This document shows positions 44,669-53,348 of a DNA stretch of 64,000 nt, piece after piece. The notes below the pieces were generated by a model, which saw nothing but the letters and a program-made list of their open reading frames with translations, was not told the origin of the DNA and did no database searches. Each line of letters begins with the position of its first letter. Within the stretch, counting starts at the first letter, position 1. Made by a program: the position numbers and the translations under genes. The stretch lies in contig NZ_BDEP01000005.1 of the NCBI RefSeq assembly GCF_001662305.1, forward strand, positions 62,001 through 126,000, read 5' to 3'. This DNA is from Halomonas caseinilytica. Lineage in GTDB: Bacteria; Pseudomonadota; Gammaproteobacteria; Pseudomonadales; Halomonadaceae.

Positions 44669-46640
44669 GAGGGGGCTCCGAGTCTTGCGTGTCCTCCGTG
44701 ACCGGCAGGGGCAGATGGAGGGTGATCATGGTGCCGATCCCCTGCGGGCCGAGCCTGGCATCGACACTGCCACCATGCGCGCCGACCATGCCCTGGCAAA
44801 TGGCCAGCCCCAGGCCACTGCCATAGCGGCTGCGGTCGCCTTCGCTGCCGGTGTGGAACATGTCGAACACAGCTTCCCGCATCTCGGGAGCGATGCCCGG
44901 CCCCTGGTCCATCACCCGGATCTCGAGCTGCCGGTGGTCGGTATCGAGCCGGCCCTGGATGCACACCTGGCCGCCCGGTGGGGAGAAGCGTGCGGCGTTG
45001 TCGATGACGTTGACCAGTGCCTGCTCGATCAGGGCGGGATGAACATGCAACAGCGGCAGGTCCGTGGGCCAGTCGAGTCGAAGCTCGAGGGGGGACAGCG
45101 CTGGCGCCAGGCGTTGCACGGCAGCCGACACCAGGTCGTCGAGGGAGATCCAGTCGCGCTCGAGCTTGAGGTTGCCGTGTCCCAGCCGGGTCATGTCCAG
45201 CAGGTTCTGGATATAGCGGTCGAGGCGTTCGCTCTCGCTGAGAATGCCGTCCAGCAGTTCCGCCTTGTCCTGCGGGCTCAACTGCGCTTCCAGGTCGCGC
45301 AACGAGCTCGCCGAACCGATGATCGACGCCAGGGGCGTGCGCAGGTCATGGGAGACGGAGGAAAGCAGTGCCGAGCGCAGGCGTTCGTTCTCTTCCGAGA
45401 CCCGCGTCGTTTCCAGTTCGCCGACCAGGCGTGTCCGTTCCAGTGCCATGGCCAGCTGGCCGACCAGCGACTCCAGCAGCGCTTCGTGATCGGGACTCAA
45501 TGGCGCGGGGCGCTGCCCGAGCTTGATGCCCACCATGCCGATGCTCCGCCCCCGTGCCGACAGGGGCAGCATCCGCCAGCCTTGGTCGTCCTCGTCGAGC
45601 TGCCCGGTACCCACGCCACTGGGGCGCTGGTGCTGCCAGCTCCAGCTTGCTGCGGTCAGGGCTGGCGCATCCGGTACGGTTCCCTGTGGTATGGCCTGCC
45701 GAATGCATGGATGGCTGCCACCTGGCTCGAAATCCAGGAAGGCGACCGGGACATGCAGCCATCGCTCCAGCGCAGTGAGGCCGATATCGCACACCTGTTC
45801 CCGATCGGTCGCCGCGGAGAGGGAGCGTGAATAGGCCAGCAGTCGCTGGGACTGCTCCTGGCTGTGACGCAGGGCGTGCAGGCGTCGACGCCCGGTCCCG
45901 GCGAGTTGGCCCACCACCACGGCGACCAGCAGGAAAAAGACTACGGTGAGCAGTTGTTCCTTCTCGAGGATGGCCAGCGAGAAGCGGGGCTGCATAAAGA
46001 AGAAATTGAAGGACAAGAACCCCAAGAAGGCACTCAGCATGGCCGCCCTGGTACCGGCGAGGGCCGCACTGGCCAGTACGGCTGCGAGAAACACCAGGGA
46101 GAGGTCGGCCAGCTCCAGCCAGGCCTGCAGGAGCCAGGCGGACCCCAGGGCACAAAGGGACGTCGCCGTCGCGATCGCGGGTTCGCGCAACTGGAATCGC
46201 TGCCAGGTCCTGCGTGGACGGAAGCGGGGACGCTTGCTGGTCTCGGCGATCATGACCAGGTCGAATGCGCCGCCCGCATGGAGCAGGCGCTCGGGTAGCG
46301 AGCGACGCCAGAAGCGCCATCCGGAAGGACGCGAACAGCCCACCAGCAGGGTCGTGATACGGTGCTCGTCGGCGTAATGGAGCAGCTCCGCCACACGGTC
46401 CTGACCCTGGATCGTGTGCATTTCGCCGCCCAGGCGAGCGACCTTGGAAGCGTCCTGCTCCAGGACGAGGCGTCTGTCGGCATCGAGGCGGCCGCCGTCG
46501 ACATGCACAGCCCCCCAGGGCAACTGCTCGCGTTCGGCGAGACGGTGAGCCGAGCGGATCAGCGCGGCATCCTCGCTGCTACCGCTGAGCGCCGCCAGCA
46601 CACGCGGGCCATGCAAGGAGGTGTTGGACGATCGGGTCAT
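44658..46640 (-). CDS. kdpD: Short KdpD-like sensor histidine kinase lacking the N-terminal sensor domain
   Basis: 660-residue membrane kinase. Visible in order: a universal-stress-like domain (about 15-145), four membrane helices of the KdpD DUF4118 type (about 160-265), a GAF-like part, a HisKA domain with SVSHDLRTPLASIIGSAS, and HATPase motifs INNAARFS-like NVIDNAARFSPPGG, DQGPGIAPE and YGSGLGLAICQG. Full KdpD is near 895 residues; here the roughly 200-residue N-terminal nucleotide-binding sensor domain with its Walker site is missing. MTRSSN at 46640 has AGGAAG upstream; a frame start at 46670 has no signal. Partner of kdpE, with trkH upstream on the same strand. Confidence 0.87.
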   Translation of the reverse strand: MTRSSNTSLHGPRVLAALSGSSEDAALIRSAHRLAEREQLPWGAVHVDGGRLDADRRLVLEQDASKVARLGGEMHTIQGQDRVAELLHYADEHRITTLLVGCSRPSGWRFWRRSLPERLLHAGGAFDLVMIAETSKRPRFRPRRTWQRFQLREPAIATATSLCALGSAWLLQAWLELADLSLVFLAAVLASAALAGTRAAMLSAFLGFLSFNFFFMQPRFSLAILEKEQLLTVVFFLLVAVVVGQLAGTGRRRLHALRHSQEQSQRLLAYSRSLSAATDREQVCDIGLTALERWLHVPVAFLDFEPGGSHPCIRQAIPQGTVPDAPALTAASWSWQHQRPSGVGTGQLDEDDQGWRMLPLSARGRSIGMVGIKLGQRPAPLSPDHEALLESLVGQLAMALERTRLVGELETTRVSEENERLRSALLSSVSHDLRTPLASIIGSASSLRDLEAQLSPQDKAELLDGILSESERLDRYIQNLLDMTRLGHGNLKLERDWISLDDLVSAAVQRLAPALSPLELRLDWPTDLPLLHVHPALIEQALVNVIDNAARFSPPGGQVCIQGRLDTDHRQLEIRVMDQGPGIAPEMREAVFDMFHTGSEGDRSRYGSGLGLAICQGMVGAHGGSVDARLGPQGIGTMITLHLPLPVTEDTQDSEPPHAD

Positions 46641-46706
46641 GGCGGCTTCCTGAGCGTTGTCCGGCATCATGGGAAAGTCACGTCAAACGTCATGGCAAAG
46701 AGGCCG

Positions 46707-48185
46707 CTATTGTCGCCAGAACATGGGCGTCAGCAGAACCAGTACCGTGAGGATCTCCAGGCGGCCCATCAGCATGCCTGCGCAGAGTAGCCACTTGGCG
46801 GCATCCGGCAATGGCGCGAAGTTGCCGGCAGGACCGATCGTCTCGCCCAGGCCGGGGCCGACATTGGTGACCGCCGTGGCCGCACCGGTCAGGGCCGTGA
46901 TGAGATCGAGTCCCAGCAGGCTCAGCCCAAGGGCCAGGCCGGCGACCGTCAGGAAGAAGAAGAACGAAAAGGCCACCACACCTCGGGTGATGTCATCGGT
47001 CAGCGGCTGGTTGTTGTAGCGCGAGACGAAGACGCCGCTGGCGTGGATCAGATAACGCAGTTGGTTGCGCAGCAGCAGCATGGCCACCTGGAACCGAAAG
47101 ATCTTCATGCCGCCGCTGGTGGAACCACTGCATCCGCCCACGAAGGTGAGATAGAAGAAGGCCACGACGGGCATGGCCCCCCAGGCGCTGTAATCATCGG
47201 AGGCATAGCCCGTGGTGGTGACCACGGAGATGACGTTGAACGTCACGTGAGTCAGTGAGGTAAAAGGTGCCGAGCCCTGACCGATTCGCCAGGCCGTGAG
47301 TGCCAGGATGACGATCAGCAGCAGCAACAGCAGGCCTTGTACCTGCTGGTCACGCACCAGGGCCAGGCGCGAGCCCCGCAGGAAGCGGATGTAGAGCACG
47401 AACGGCAAGGCGCCGCACAGCATGAACAGGCTGCCCATCCAGAGCAGTTGTGGCTGTTCGGCATAGGCGCCGAAGGACGCATCGGAGTTGGCGAAGCCGC
47501 CGGTGGCCAGTGAGGTCATGGCATGCACGACGGCATCGAGCGGGGTCATGCCGCCCAGGTAGTAGGCCAGTGCGGCCAGCGCGGTGAAGCCACAGTAGAT
47601 GCTCAGGGTCGCCTTGGCGATGCCGCCCGTGCGTGGCATCACCTTGTCGGACCAGTCGGAGGATTCGGTGTGGAACAGGCGCATGCCGCCTACCTTGAGG
47701 AACGGCAGGATGGCGATCCCCATGACGATGATGCCGATGCCGCCGAGCCACTGCATGATACCGCGCCAGAGCTTGAGGCCATCCGAGAGCTCCTCGATAT
47801 GCACCAGTATCGTCGACCCTGTGGTGGTGATGGCCGAGACGGATTCGAAGACCGCGTTGGTCAGGGTCAGTTGTGGTGCGCCCAGCGCCAGCGGCAGGCT
47901 GGCAAAGCCGCTGATGGTCACCCAGCTCAGCGTCGTCAGCACGAACATCTGCCAGGGCTTGAGGCTGATGGGAACTCGCCAGGTAACGAGCCACGATAGC
48001 GCCGCCGCCGCGAGCACGATGGCGATCGACAGGCCGAATGCCATGGCATCGGGCTCGCCTTCGACGATCAGTATCAGCAGTGGAATCGCCATGAACATGG
48101 CCAGCACTACCCATAACACGGCGAGCACCTTGAGAATGGGTGCCCACCGGCGCAGTGCATCCGTGACCCTCCGGACGTCAGGCAT
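46707..48185 (-). CDS. trkH: Trk-type potassium uptake protein TrkH/TrkI
   Basis: 492-residue membrane subunit of a Trk/Ktr potassium system, using Na+- or H+-linked uptake with a cytoplasmic TrkA partner. The four pore-loop repeats are visible: VSAITTTGSTI, MTSLATGGFAN, VISVVTTTGYASDD and AATAVTNVGPGLG, each with the selectivity-type TTTG/ATGG/TNVG. Start MPDVRRVTD at 48185 with AAAGGAGG and 9 bases of spacing. It is the first gene of a trkH-kdpD-kdpE block (gap 66 bases to kdpD), which suggests a single potassium module in an organism that must handle high salt. Confidence 0.93.
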   Translation of the reverse strand: MPDVRRVTDALRRWAPILKVLAVLWVVLAMFMAIPLLILIVEGEPDAMAFGLSIAIVLAAAALSWLVTWRVPISLKPWQMFVLTTLSWVTISGFASLPLALGAPQLTLTNAVFESVSAITTTGSTILVHIEELSDGLKLWRGIMQWLGGIGIIVMGIAILPFLKVGGMRLFHTESSDWSDKVMPRTGGIAKATLSIYCGFTALAALAYYLGGMTPLDAVVHAMTSLATGGFANSDASFGAYAEQPQLLWMGSLFMLCGALPFVLYIRFLRGSRLALVRDQQVQGLLLLLLIVILALTAWRIGQGSAPFTSLTHVTFNVISVVTTTGYASDDYSAWGAMPVVAFFYLTFVGGCSGSTSGGMKIFRFQVAMLLLRNQLRYLIHASGVFVSRYNNQPLTDDITRGVVAFSFFFFLTVAGLALGLSLLGLDLITALTGAATAVTNVGPGLGETIGPAGNFAPLPDAAKWLLCAGMLMGRLEILTVLVLLTPMFWRQ

Positions 48186-48342
48186 GAAAGAGGCCCTCCT
48201 TTGCATCCACCTCACCGACGATGAGAAACATGAAAGCACGAGGTGACGTAAAAAGTCCGTAAAACTGCGGAGGCTGATGGTATTCGGGGAGGGGGCTCAG
48301 CGGTAGCTAGCTTGGTGGCCCTGGATCTCCTGCTGCTCACCC

Positions 48343-48716
48343 ATGAGCCGGCAGACTGCGAACCCACTATCGACGAGATTCCGCGGACTGGTGCGCCGGT
48401 GCGGTGATAGTGAGCACATCGCCATCGAGAGTGCCACCCCGGAGGCGGCCTTCGAGTTGCAGCGGCGCGGCTATCGCGTGCTGGACGCCCAGGAGCCCCT
48501 TGAACTGGCGCGTGCCTTCAAGGTGCCCAACGAGATCAAGATGGTGCGCTCATCATGGCGGGTTGTGGAAGAGGCATGACGCTCTGCGTGGAAAGCTTCA
48601 TCGGCCACGAGGACGGCGGCGAGGGCGTCAAGCTCGAGGAACAGTTGTATATTCGCGACGACGGCCGGGTCGAGCTGCTGTCGGATTATCCCTTCGATCC
48701 CAGGCTGACGGCCTAG
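48343..48716 (+). pseudogene. Remnant of an M24-family metallopeptidase
   Basis: Two fragments of one protein in two frames. The first (48343-48579) reads ESATPEAAFELQRRGYRVLD and ARAFKVPNEIKMVRSSWRVV, the end of the N-terminal domain of an M24 aminopeptidase/ectoine-hydrolase-like enzyme. The second (48576-48716), in a different frame, reads GMTLCVESFIGHEDGGEG and VKLEEQLYIRDDGRVELLSD, the very C-terminus of such enzymes. All the metal-binding middle (about 200 residues) is absent, and a stop lies just before the first fragment. So the gene has lost its core and is not functional. Confidence 0.75.
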
Positions 48717-48807
48717 GCCGTGTCCCGGCAGGGGCGTCGCTGCCATTCCCTTTTCTCATGGCCGGCATTCTCAATCCAGGGGCGGGGAAGGGCACAGACC
48801 TTGTTAC

Positions 48808-48822
48808 TATCGAGCATCGATA
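48808..48822. promoter_or_regulatory. Inverted repeat upstream of the betaine-binding gene
   Basis: TATCGA-GCA-TCGATA, a perfect 6-bp inverted repeat 30 bases before the ATG of the OpuAC-type gene. TTGTTA just before it could be a -35 element, so a regulator site overlapping the promoter is possible. Confidence 0.45.
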
Positions 48823-48852
48823 ACATAACGCGAGAACGGGGAGACCTCTCAA

Positions 48853-49722
48853 ATGAAGAAAGCCTCATCCGCATTGCTGGCTCTTGCCCTCATCCCGGCG
48901 AGCCAGGCCCTCATGGCACAGGACAAGGAACTGGTCATCGGCACCAATAACTGGGCCGAGAATATCGCCGTCGCCAATATGTGGAAGATTCTGCTGGAGG
49001 ACGAGTACGGTTACGACGTCAAACTCTCCAATGTTAGCAAGAATGCGCTCTACGCGGCCATGTCCCAGGGTGACATCGATATCTCCATGGAGATCTGGCT
49101 GCCGATCACCGACAAGCCCTTCCTCGAACCCTACAAGGACGAGCTCCAGGTGCACGATGCCTGGTACGAGGGCGCCGGGCTGGGGCTGGTCGTGCCCAGC
49201 TACGTCGATATCGACACCATTCCGGAACTCAAGGAACGTGCGGATGACTTCGAGTATCAAGGCAGTCCCTCGATCCTGGGCATCGACAGTGGCTCCGCGA
49301 TCGCCGGTTTGACCGACGACGCCATCGAGCAGTACGAACTGCCGCTGTCGCAGGTCAACAGCTCAGGCCCCGCCATGATGGCGGCCCTCGACGGTGCCTA
49401 CGCAAGCGAGGAACCCATCGTCGTGACCCTGTGGAGCCCGCACTGGGCCTTCGCCGAATATGATCTCAAGTATCTCGAGGATCCCGAGGGCGTCTATGGC
49501 GAGAACGAAACCATCTACTGGTTCTCGCGCGGCGACTTCGCCGGCGATGATCCCTGGCTGACCGAGGTGCTGAATGCCTGGAAAATGGACGACGACAGCC
49601 TCGGTGGACTCATGGCGACCATTGAGGAAGTCGGTGACCCCGAGGAAGGCGCCCAGCAGTGGATCGACAACCACCGCGACACCATTGATCCGTGGCTGGC
49701 TGCGGGCGAGGCAGCCGAGTGA
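48853..49722 (+). CDS. Glycine betaine/proline ABC transporter substrate-binding protein (OpuAC/ProX-like)
   Basis: 289-residue periplasmic protein with a clear signal peptide (ASSALLALALIPASQALMA). The mature part is the OpuAC domain: KELVIGTNNWAENIAVANMW and AAMSQGDIDISMEIWLP, ELPLSQVNSSGPAMMAALD, then VVTLWSPHWAFAEYDLKYLED; the tryptophans and tyrosines that form the aromatic cage for betaine are likely among these. No permease or ATPase gene is nearby, so it is an orphan binding protein. GGGGAG lies about 10 bases before the ATG. Import of betaine or related osmoprotectants fits a halophile. Confidence 0.88.
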   Translation: MKKASSALLALALIPASQALMAQDKELVIGTNNWAENIAVANMWKILLEDEYGYDVKLSNVSKNALYAAMSQGDIDISMEIWLPITDKPFLEPYKDELQVHDAWYEGAGLGLVVPSYVDIDTIPELKERADDFEYQGSPSILGIDSGSAIAGLTDDAIEQYELPLSQVNSSGPAMMAALDGAYASEEPIVVTLWSPHWAFAEYDLKYLEDPEGVYGENETIYWFSRGDFAGDDPWLTEVLNAWKMDDDSLGGLMATIEEVGDPEEGAQQWIDNHRDTIDPWLAAGEAAE

Positions 49723-49804
49723 CCGATGTCACCGAGCAAGCCGCCGGTGGCTCGCCAGCCCAGTGGGCACCGAAGCCCGTGAGGCATGAATGTCCACCGT
49801 ACTC

Positions 49805-49832
49805 GCAGGACCGCGTCAGGGCGTGGTCCTGC
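49805..49832. repeat. Hairpin between convergent genes (OpuAC and map)
   Basis: GCAGGACC (49805-49812) and GGTCCTGC (49825-49832), perfect 8-bp arms with a 12-base loop in the gap between the convergent OpuAC and map genes. TT only follows, so it is a weak terminator at best. Confidence 0.4.
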
Positions 49833-49869
49833 TTCAGGGGATCGATCATGGCCGGCACTCGGCCCCATT

Positions 49870-50658
49870 TTATATGGCAGGGTAGTCTTCGGGATGGTCG
49901 GGCCAGGACGTCAGAACCTCGAAACCTTCCTCGGTGACGGCCACCATGTGCTCCCATTGAGCCGATAGGGAGCGGTCCTTCGTGATGACTGTCCAGTCAT
50001 CGCTCAACGTTCTCACGAAACGTTTTCCCGCATTGATCATGGGTTCGATGGTAAAGATCATGCCGGGCCTGAGTTGCAGTCCCTCTCCTGGCTGCCCGTA
50101 ATGCAGAATCTGCGGCTCATCGTGGTAGACCCGGCCGATGCCGTGCCCGCAATACTCTTGAACGACGCTATAACCGTTCCGGTGGGCAACGGTTTGAATG
50201 GCGTGCCCGATATCTCCGAGCGTCGCGTCGGGGCGCACGGCGTGAATACCGGCACGCATGGCGTCATAGGTCGTTTTCACCAAGTGCCGTGCCTTGGTGC
50301 TGGGCGTGCCAACGAAGTACATGCGACTCGTATCGCCATACCAGTCGTCTTTGATCAGCGCGACATCGATGTTGACGATGTCGCCATCCTTCAACGCCTT
50401 GTCCGACGGTATGCCGTGACACACCACATGATTGATAGAGGTGCAGATTGTCTTCGTGAAGCCTTGATAGCCCACGTTAGCCGGAATGGCTTGCTGCACG
50501 TTGACGATGTAATCGTTGCAGATCCGGTCAAGTTCGTCGGTCGTGACCCCCGGCTGAACATAAGGCGCAATCATGGTGAGCACTTCAGCGGCCAGCTTTC
50601 CGGCAGTACGGGACATGGCCAGGTCGGTAGGCGTGTGGATCGTGATCTCGCTACCCAT
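49870..50658 (-). CDS. map: Methionine aminopeptidase, type I
   Basis: 262-residue metallopeptidase that removes the initiator methionine from nascent proteins. Seen: SINHVVCHGIPSD (His near the active site), IVNIDVALIKDDWYGDTSRM with two metal Asp residues, QEYCGHGIGRVYHDEPQ with the metal His, FTIEPMINAG and SAQWEHMVAVTEEG with the two Glu ligands. All five ligands are in place. ATG 50658 lies inside the last codons of the upstream ParD-like gene and has AGAGG 9 bases upstream. As an extra map copy it would be dispensable; whether another exists elsewhere is unknown. Confidence 0.94.
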   Translation of the reverse strand: MGSEITIHTPTDLAMSRTAGKLAAEVLTMIAPYVQPGVTTDELDRICNDYIVNVQQAIPANVGYQGFTKTICTSINHVVCHGIPSDKALKDGDIVNIDVALIKDDWYGDTSRMYFVGTPSTKARHLVKTTYDAMRAGIHAVRPDATLGDIGHAIQTVAHRNGYSVVQEYCGHGIGRVYHDEPQILHYGQPGEGLQLRPGMIFTIEPMINAGKRFVRTLSDDWTVITKDRSLSAQWEHMVAVTEEGFEVLTSWPDHPEDYPAI

Positions 50659-50911
50659 GGGAAGCCGCCTCTTCGTCATGGGCCTGTGCAAGGCCCTTGG
50701 CGCCGGCAAGTGCTTGTAAATCCAGCCCGCCTGCCTGTTCAGCGCGGATCAGCAAGCGACTGAGTTCGCTATGATCCAGATCCGGATGTAGCTCAGCCAG
50801 CATGCCGATGCGCATCCAATGCTCGGCTTGGGCATTGATCGACCGGCTAAGCGCGTGACTGGTGAGGCGTAGAACCTCATGCATGTCCTCGGAAATTTTC
50901 ACGATCCCCAT
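50651..50911 (-). CDS. ParD-like family protein
   Basis: 86-residue protein with the ParD-like family text MGIVKISEDMHEVLRLTSHA and LSRSINAQAEHWMRIGMLAE. The first part could form the ribbon-helix-helix of ParD antitoxins; the family is annotated as ParD-like but no ParE-type toxin gene is near. GAGG lies 6 bases before the ATG at 50911. Its stop codon is inside the map start (8-base overlap). Two TTCGTAT direct repeats lie upstream, as for an autoregulated RHH protein. Pairing of this family with map is known from other genomes, with no settled function. Confidence 0.82.
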   Translation of the reverse strand: MGIVKISEDMHEVLRLTSHALSRSINAQAEHWMRIGMLAELHPDLDHSELSRLLIRAEQAGGLDLQALAGAKGLAQAHDEEAASHG

Positions 50912-51202
50912 GACGACCTCACTTATATATGATTCGTATATGTTTCGTATGCTATGCAAGGCGTGGCCATTTGGCAACTCATGAGCTCCGCAAGACAAGG
51001 GGCCGTGGTTGAACATGGAGCACGGTATTGTCCAGCCAGGGCTGCCTTGGCTATAAGCGTATAGCGTTACGTCCCGGCTTATGGTCCTCGGTGGCACTGA
51101 TGAAGGCTTGAGGTCACTTAGGCTTAGCAGCACCTGCTGGCCAGCCTGGGTGGCATAGGGGCCACTGCTGAAGGGTGGGTGAAACCGTGATTTCCAATAA
51201 TA
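50912..51202. promoter_or_regulatory. Control region between the parD-like/map and tetR units
   Basis: Start of a 375-base gap (to 51286) between divergent units. It holds TTCGTAT direct repeats at 50933-50939 and 50944-50950 (11 bases apart, one helical turn) next to an AT-rich stretch with TATAAG on the minus strand, 15 bases upstream of the ParD-like start, fitting an autoregulated promoter. The middle (about 50960-51180) shows no gene I can support. Confidence 0.5.
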
Positions 51203-51220
51203 AAACCGACTTGACGGTTT
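51203..51220. promoter_or_regulatory. TetR-type operator overlapping a -35 box
   Basis: AAACCG-ACTTGA-CGGTTT (51203-51220), a perfect 6-bp inverted repeat with a TTGACG at 51211-51216 inside it. It is 67 bases before the TetR gene start, so autorepression is likely. The matching -10 is poor. Confidence 0.55.
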
Positions 51221-51286
51221 GTTTTTTGCGATGCTATCTGTGTGAGAGGCCATACAACAACAAGCGCCAACGAAGAGACCATCATC

Positions 51287-51871
51287 ATGAAGTGGCAGCA
51301 ACGCAAAAGCTGGGAAACACGCCGTAAGCTACTGAATGCCGCGCTGATCTGCCTGGAACGCGATGGGTTTCACAGCTTCCGGCTGGATCGCGTCGCCGGC
51401 GAGGCCGGTGTATCGAAAGGGGCCTTGACGCACCACTTTGCCAACAAGGACGACCTGTTGGTCCATGCCATCGAGAAGGTGCTGGATGAGTTCGTCGAGG
51501 CATTGGCTTGCGGTGCCGATGAGTTTCACGACGGTCATCTGACGCTGGATGGGTTTCTCGATCTGGTGTGGCATTACATGAGCGGTCAGTTATATATGGT
51601 GACGCTCGAAATTGCCCTGAAGGCACGCCACGAGCCGGATTTCAAGAATCTGTTGACGCCCCAGGTGCGGCGCTTCCATTCACGCATCGATGATATCTGG
51701 GAACGGCTGTTTCCCCATCTTCCTCCCGAGAGATCCCGTCATTTGATGAATCTTTCCATGAACCTGCTTCGTGGCATGGGAACGCAGAGCGTGTTCCGAG
51801 AAGATTCTCAATATTTCAACGAACTATTGAACAGTTGGAAAGCCATTCTGCGACAGGAAGTCGCTTCCTGA
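51287..51871 (+). CDS. TetR-family transcriptional regulator (BetI-like)
   Basis: 194-residue regulator. N-terminal helix-turn-helix: RLDRVAGEAGVSKGALTHHF then ANKDDLL, the TetR/BetI signature. The C-terminal ligand domain (FLDLVWHYMSGQLYMVTLEI, MNLSMNLLRGMGTQSVFRED) fits the BetI-like C-terminal domain 6 type. Start MKWQQRK at 51287 has GAAGAGA upstream; a GTG at 51242 is less likely. It is followed after 72 bases by a symporter and an amidohydrolase on the same strand, which it probably represses together with itself. Confidence 0.88.
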   Translation: MKWQQRKSWETRRKLLNAALICLERDGFHSFRLDRVAGEAGVSKGALTHHFANKDDLLVHAIEKVLDEFVEALACGADEFHDGHLTLDGFLDLVWHYMSGQLYMVTLEIALKARHEPDFKNLLTPQVRRFHSRIDDIWERLFPHLPPERSRHLMNLSMNLLRGMGTQSVFREDSQYFNELLNSWKAILRQEVAS

Positions 51872-51943
51872 GCGTGACGGTGCGCTATCACTCTTCCGTG
51901 CGCCATCTCCTACCCATAACAATCTCAATCAGGAATTGAAGTC

Positions 51944-53338
51944 ATGCATGAAACTATATTGATTGCTTATCTGATCTTGATGGTCCTGGCAGGCATCTAT
52001 TTCTCGAAGCGCAAAGTCCGTGATGATGCCGACTTCCTTGTAGCGGGGCGCTCGCTGCCATTCTTCGTCGTAACGGGGACGCTACTTGCCACCTTTGTCG
52101 GTTCTGGATCGGTGATTGGCGGTGCGAGCTTTGTCTTCCAGAACGGTCCGGGGGCCGCGATTTTCTTTTTCGCCGGCACGCCCATCGGGGCGTTCATCAT
52201 GTACTGGTTCCTGGCCAGGCGTATCCGTGACTCCGAGGCGACGACCATTCCCGAGTTGATTGAGAGCCGGTACGGAAGCTTGGCGCGTACGGTCGCTTCA
52301 CTGATCATCCTGCTGGCCTACATCGGTATCGTTTCCTATCAGTTTCTGGGTGGTGGCTATGCGCTCAACATTGCCTTCGGCCTGCCGACCTGGCAGGGCA
52401 CACTGATATCGGCAGGCATCATTACCCTGCTTGCCATGCTGGGTGGGCTGGTGTCGGTTGCCTACACAGATTTCATCAGCGCGATCATCATTTTTGTCAG
52501 CATGTTGATTGGTGTACCGATTGTCTTGAGCGAACTTGGTGGGTTCTCGGGCATGCTGGCGGCCTTGCCGAGCGAACAACGTACCCTGACCGGGGGGCTC
52601 AGTGCATGGTAGGCAATCAGCTATTTCCTGCCCTTGTTTCTCCTGCTGCTTGGTGACCAGAATCTCTTCCAGCGTTTTGCCGCAGCCAGGGACTCAGGCA
52701 CGGCTCGCCGTTCGGCGATGGGATTCATGGTCACGGGGTTTGTCTGCATCGTGCTTATCGTCCTCTTGGTCAGTAGCACACGCGTGTTATTCCCCGATAT
52801 CAATCCTGACACCGCCATGCTGGTCATGGCACAGCAAGGATTGCCGAGCGTGCTGGGCGCATTGCTGCTGTCTTCGGTCGTGGCCCTCATCCTGACGACG
52901 GGGAATTCCTATTTGCTCTCGTCTTCGGCCAATCTGACACAGGATATCATCACCGGCCTGTTCAAGGTCTCGATCCCGGCAGCGAAACGCCTGATCTTCA
53001 ATCGAATCAGTGTTACGGCGCTGGGGATTGTCGCTTATATCCTGGGTGCGTTTTTCCCCAGTGTTCTGGCCATCCAGATGTACTCGTACGGCATGTACGG
53101 GGCGGCCATCACCCCGGCCTTGCTCGCCGCCCTGCTATGGAAGCGTGCCACGCCTTCAGGAGGGCTGGCCGGCATGCTCACCGGTGGTGCGGTCACGCTG
53201 ATCTGGGAGATCGGCCTGAGCAAACCGCTCGAGTGGAACAGCGTGCTGGTCGCCATGCCATTGGCCACGTTCGCGCTCGTTGTTGTCAGCCTGTTGACAC
53301 AACCCGCATCGAGCCACACGCAAACCACACGAGGATAA
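51944..53338 (+). pseudogene. Sodium:solute symporter (SSS) gene with an in-frame amber stop
   Basis: A complete SSS symporter frame of 465 codons except for TAG at 52610-52612 (codon 223). Before it: DADFLVAGRSLPFFVVTGTL, FVGSGSVIGGASFVFQNG, RDSEATTIPELIESRYG. After it, in the same frame: AISYFLPLFLLLLGDQN, then FQRFAAARDSGTARRSAMGF and the last helices. Homologues carry an ordinary residue (often Gln or Trp) at this point, so a single base change (CAG or TGG to TAG) is the simplest cause. Everything else is intact, including the start, so the loss is recent, suppressed, or a sequence error. The SSS family imports a solute with Na+; the substrate may feed the amidohydrolase next door. Confidence 0.85.
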
Positions 53339-53348
53339 GGAGTTCTGC

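Noticed and set aside
50651..50911. Classical type II toxin-antitoxin pair
   Set aside because: Only a ParD-like protein is present; the neighbour is methionine aminopeptidase, not a ParE-type toxin.
52610..52612. Pyrrolysine or programmed read-through at the amber codon of the symporter
   Set aside because: No pyrrolysine machinery is expected in such bacteria and no read-through element is visible; a point mutation or sequence error is simpler.
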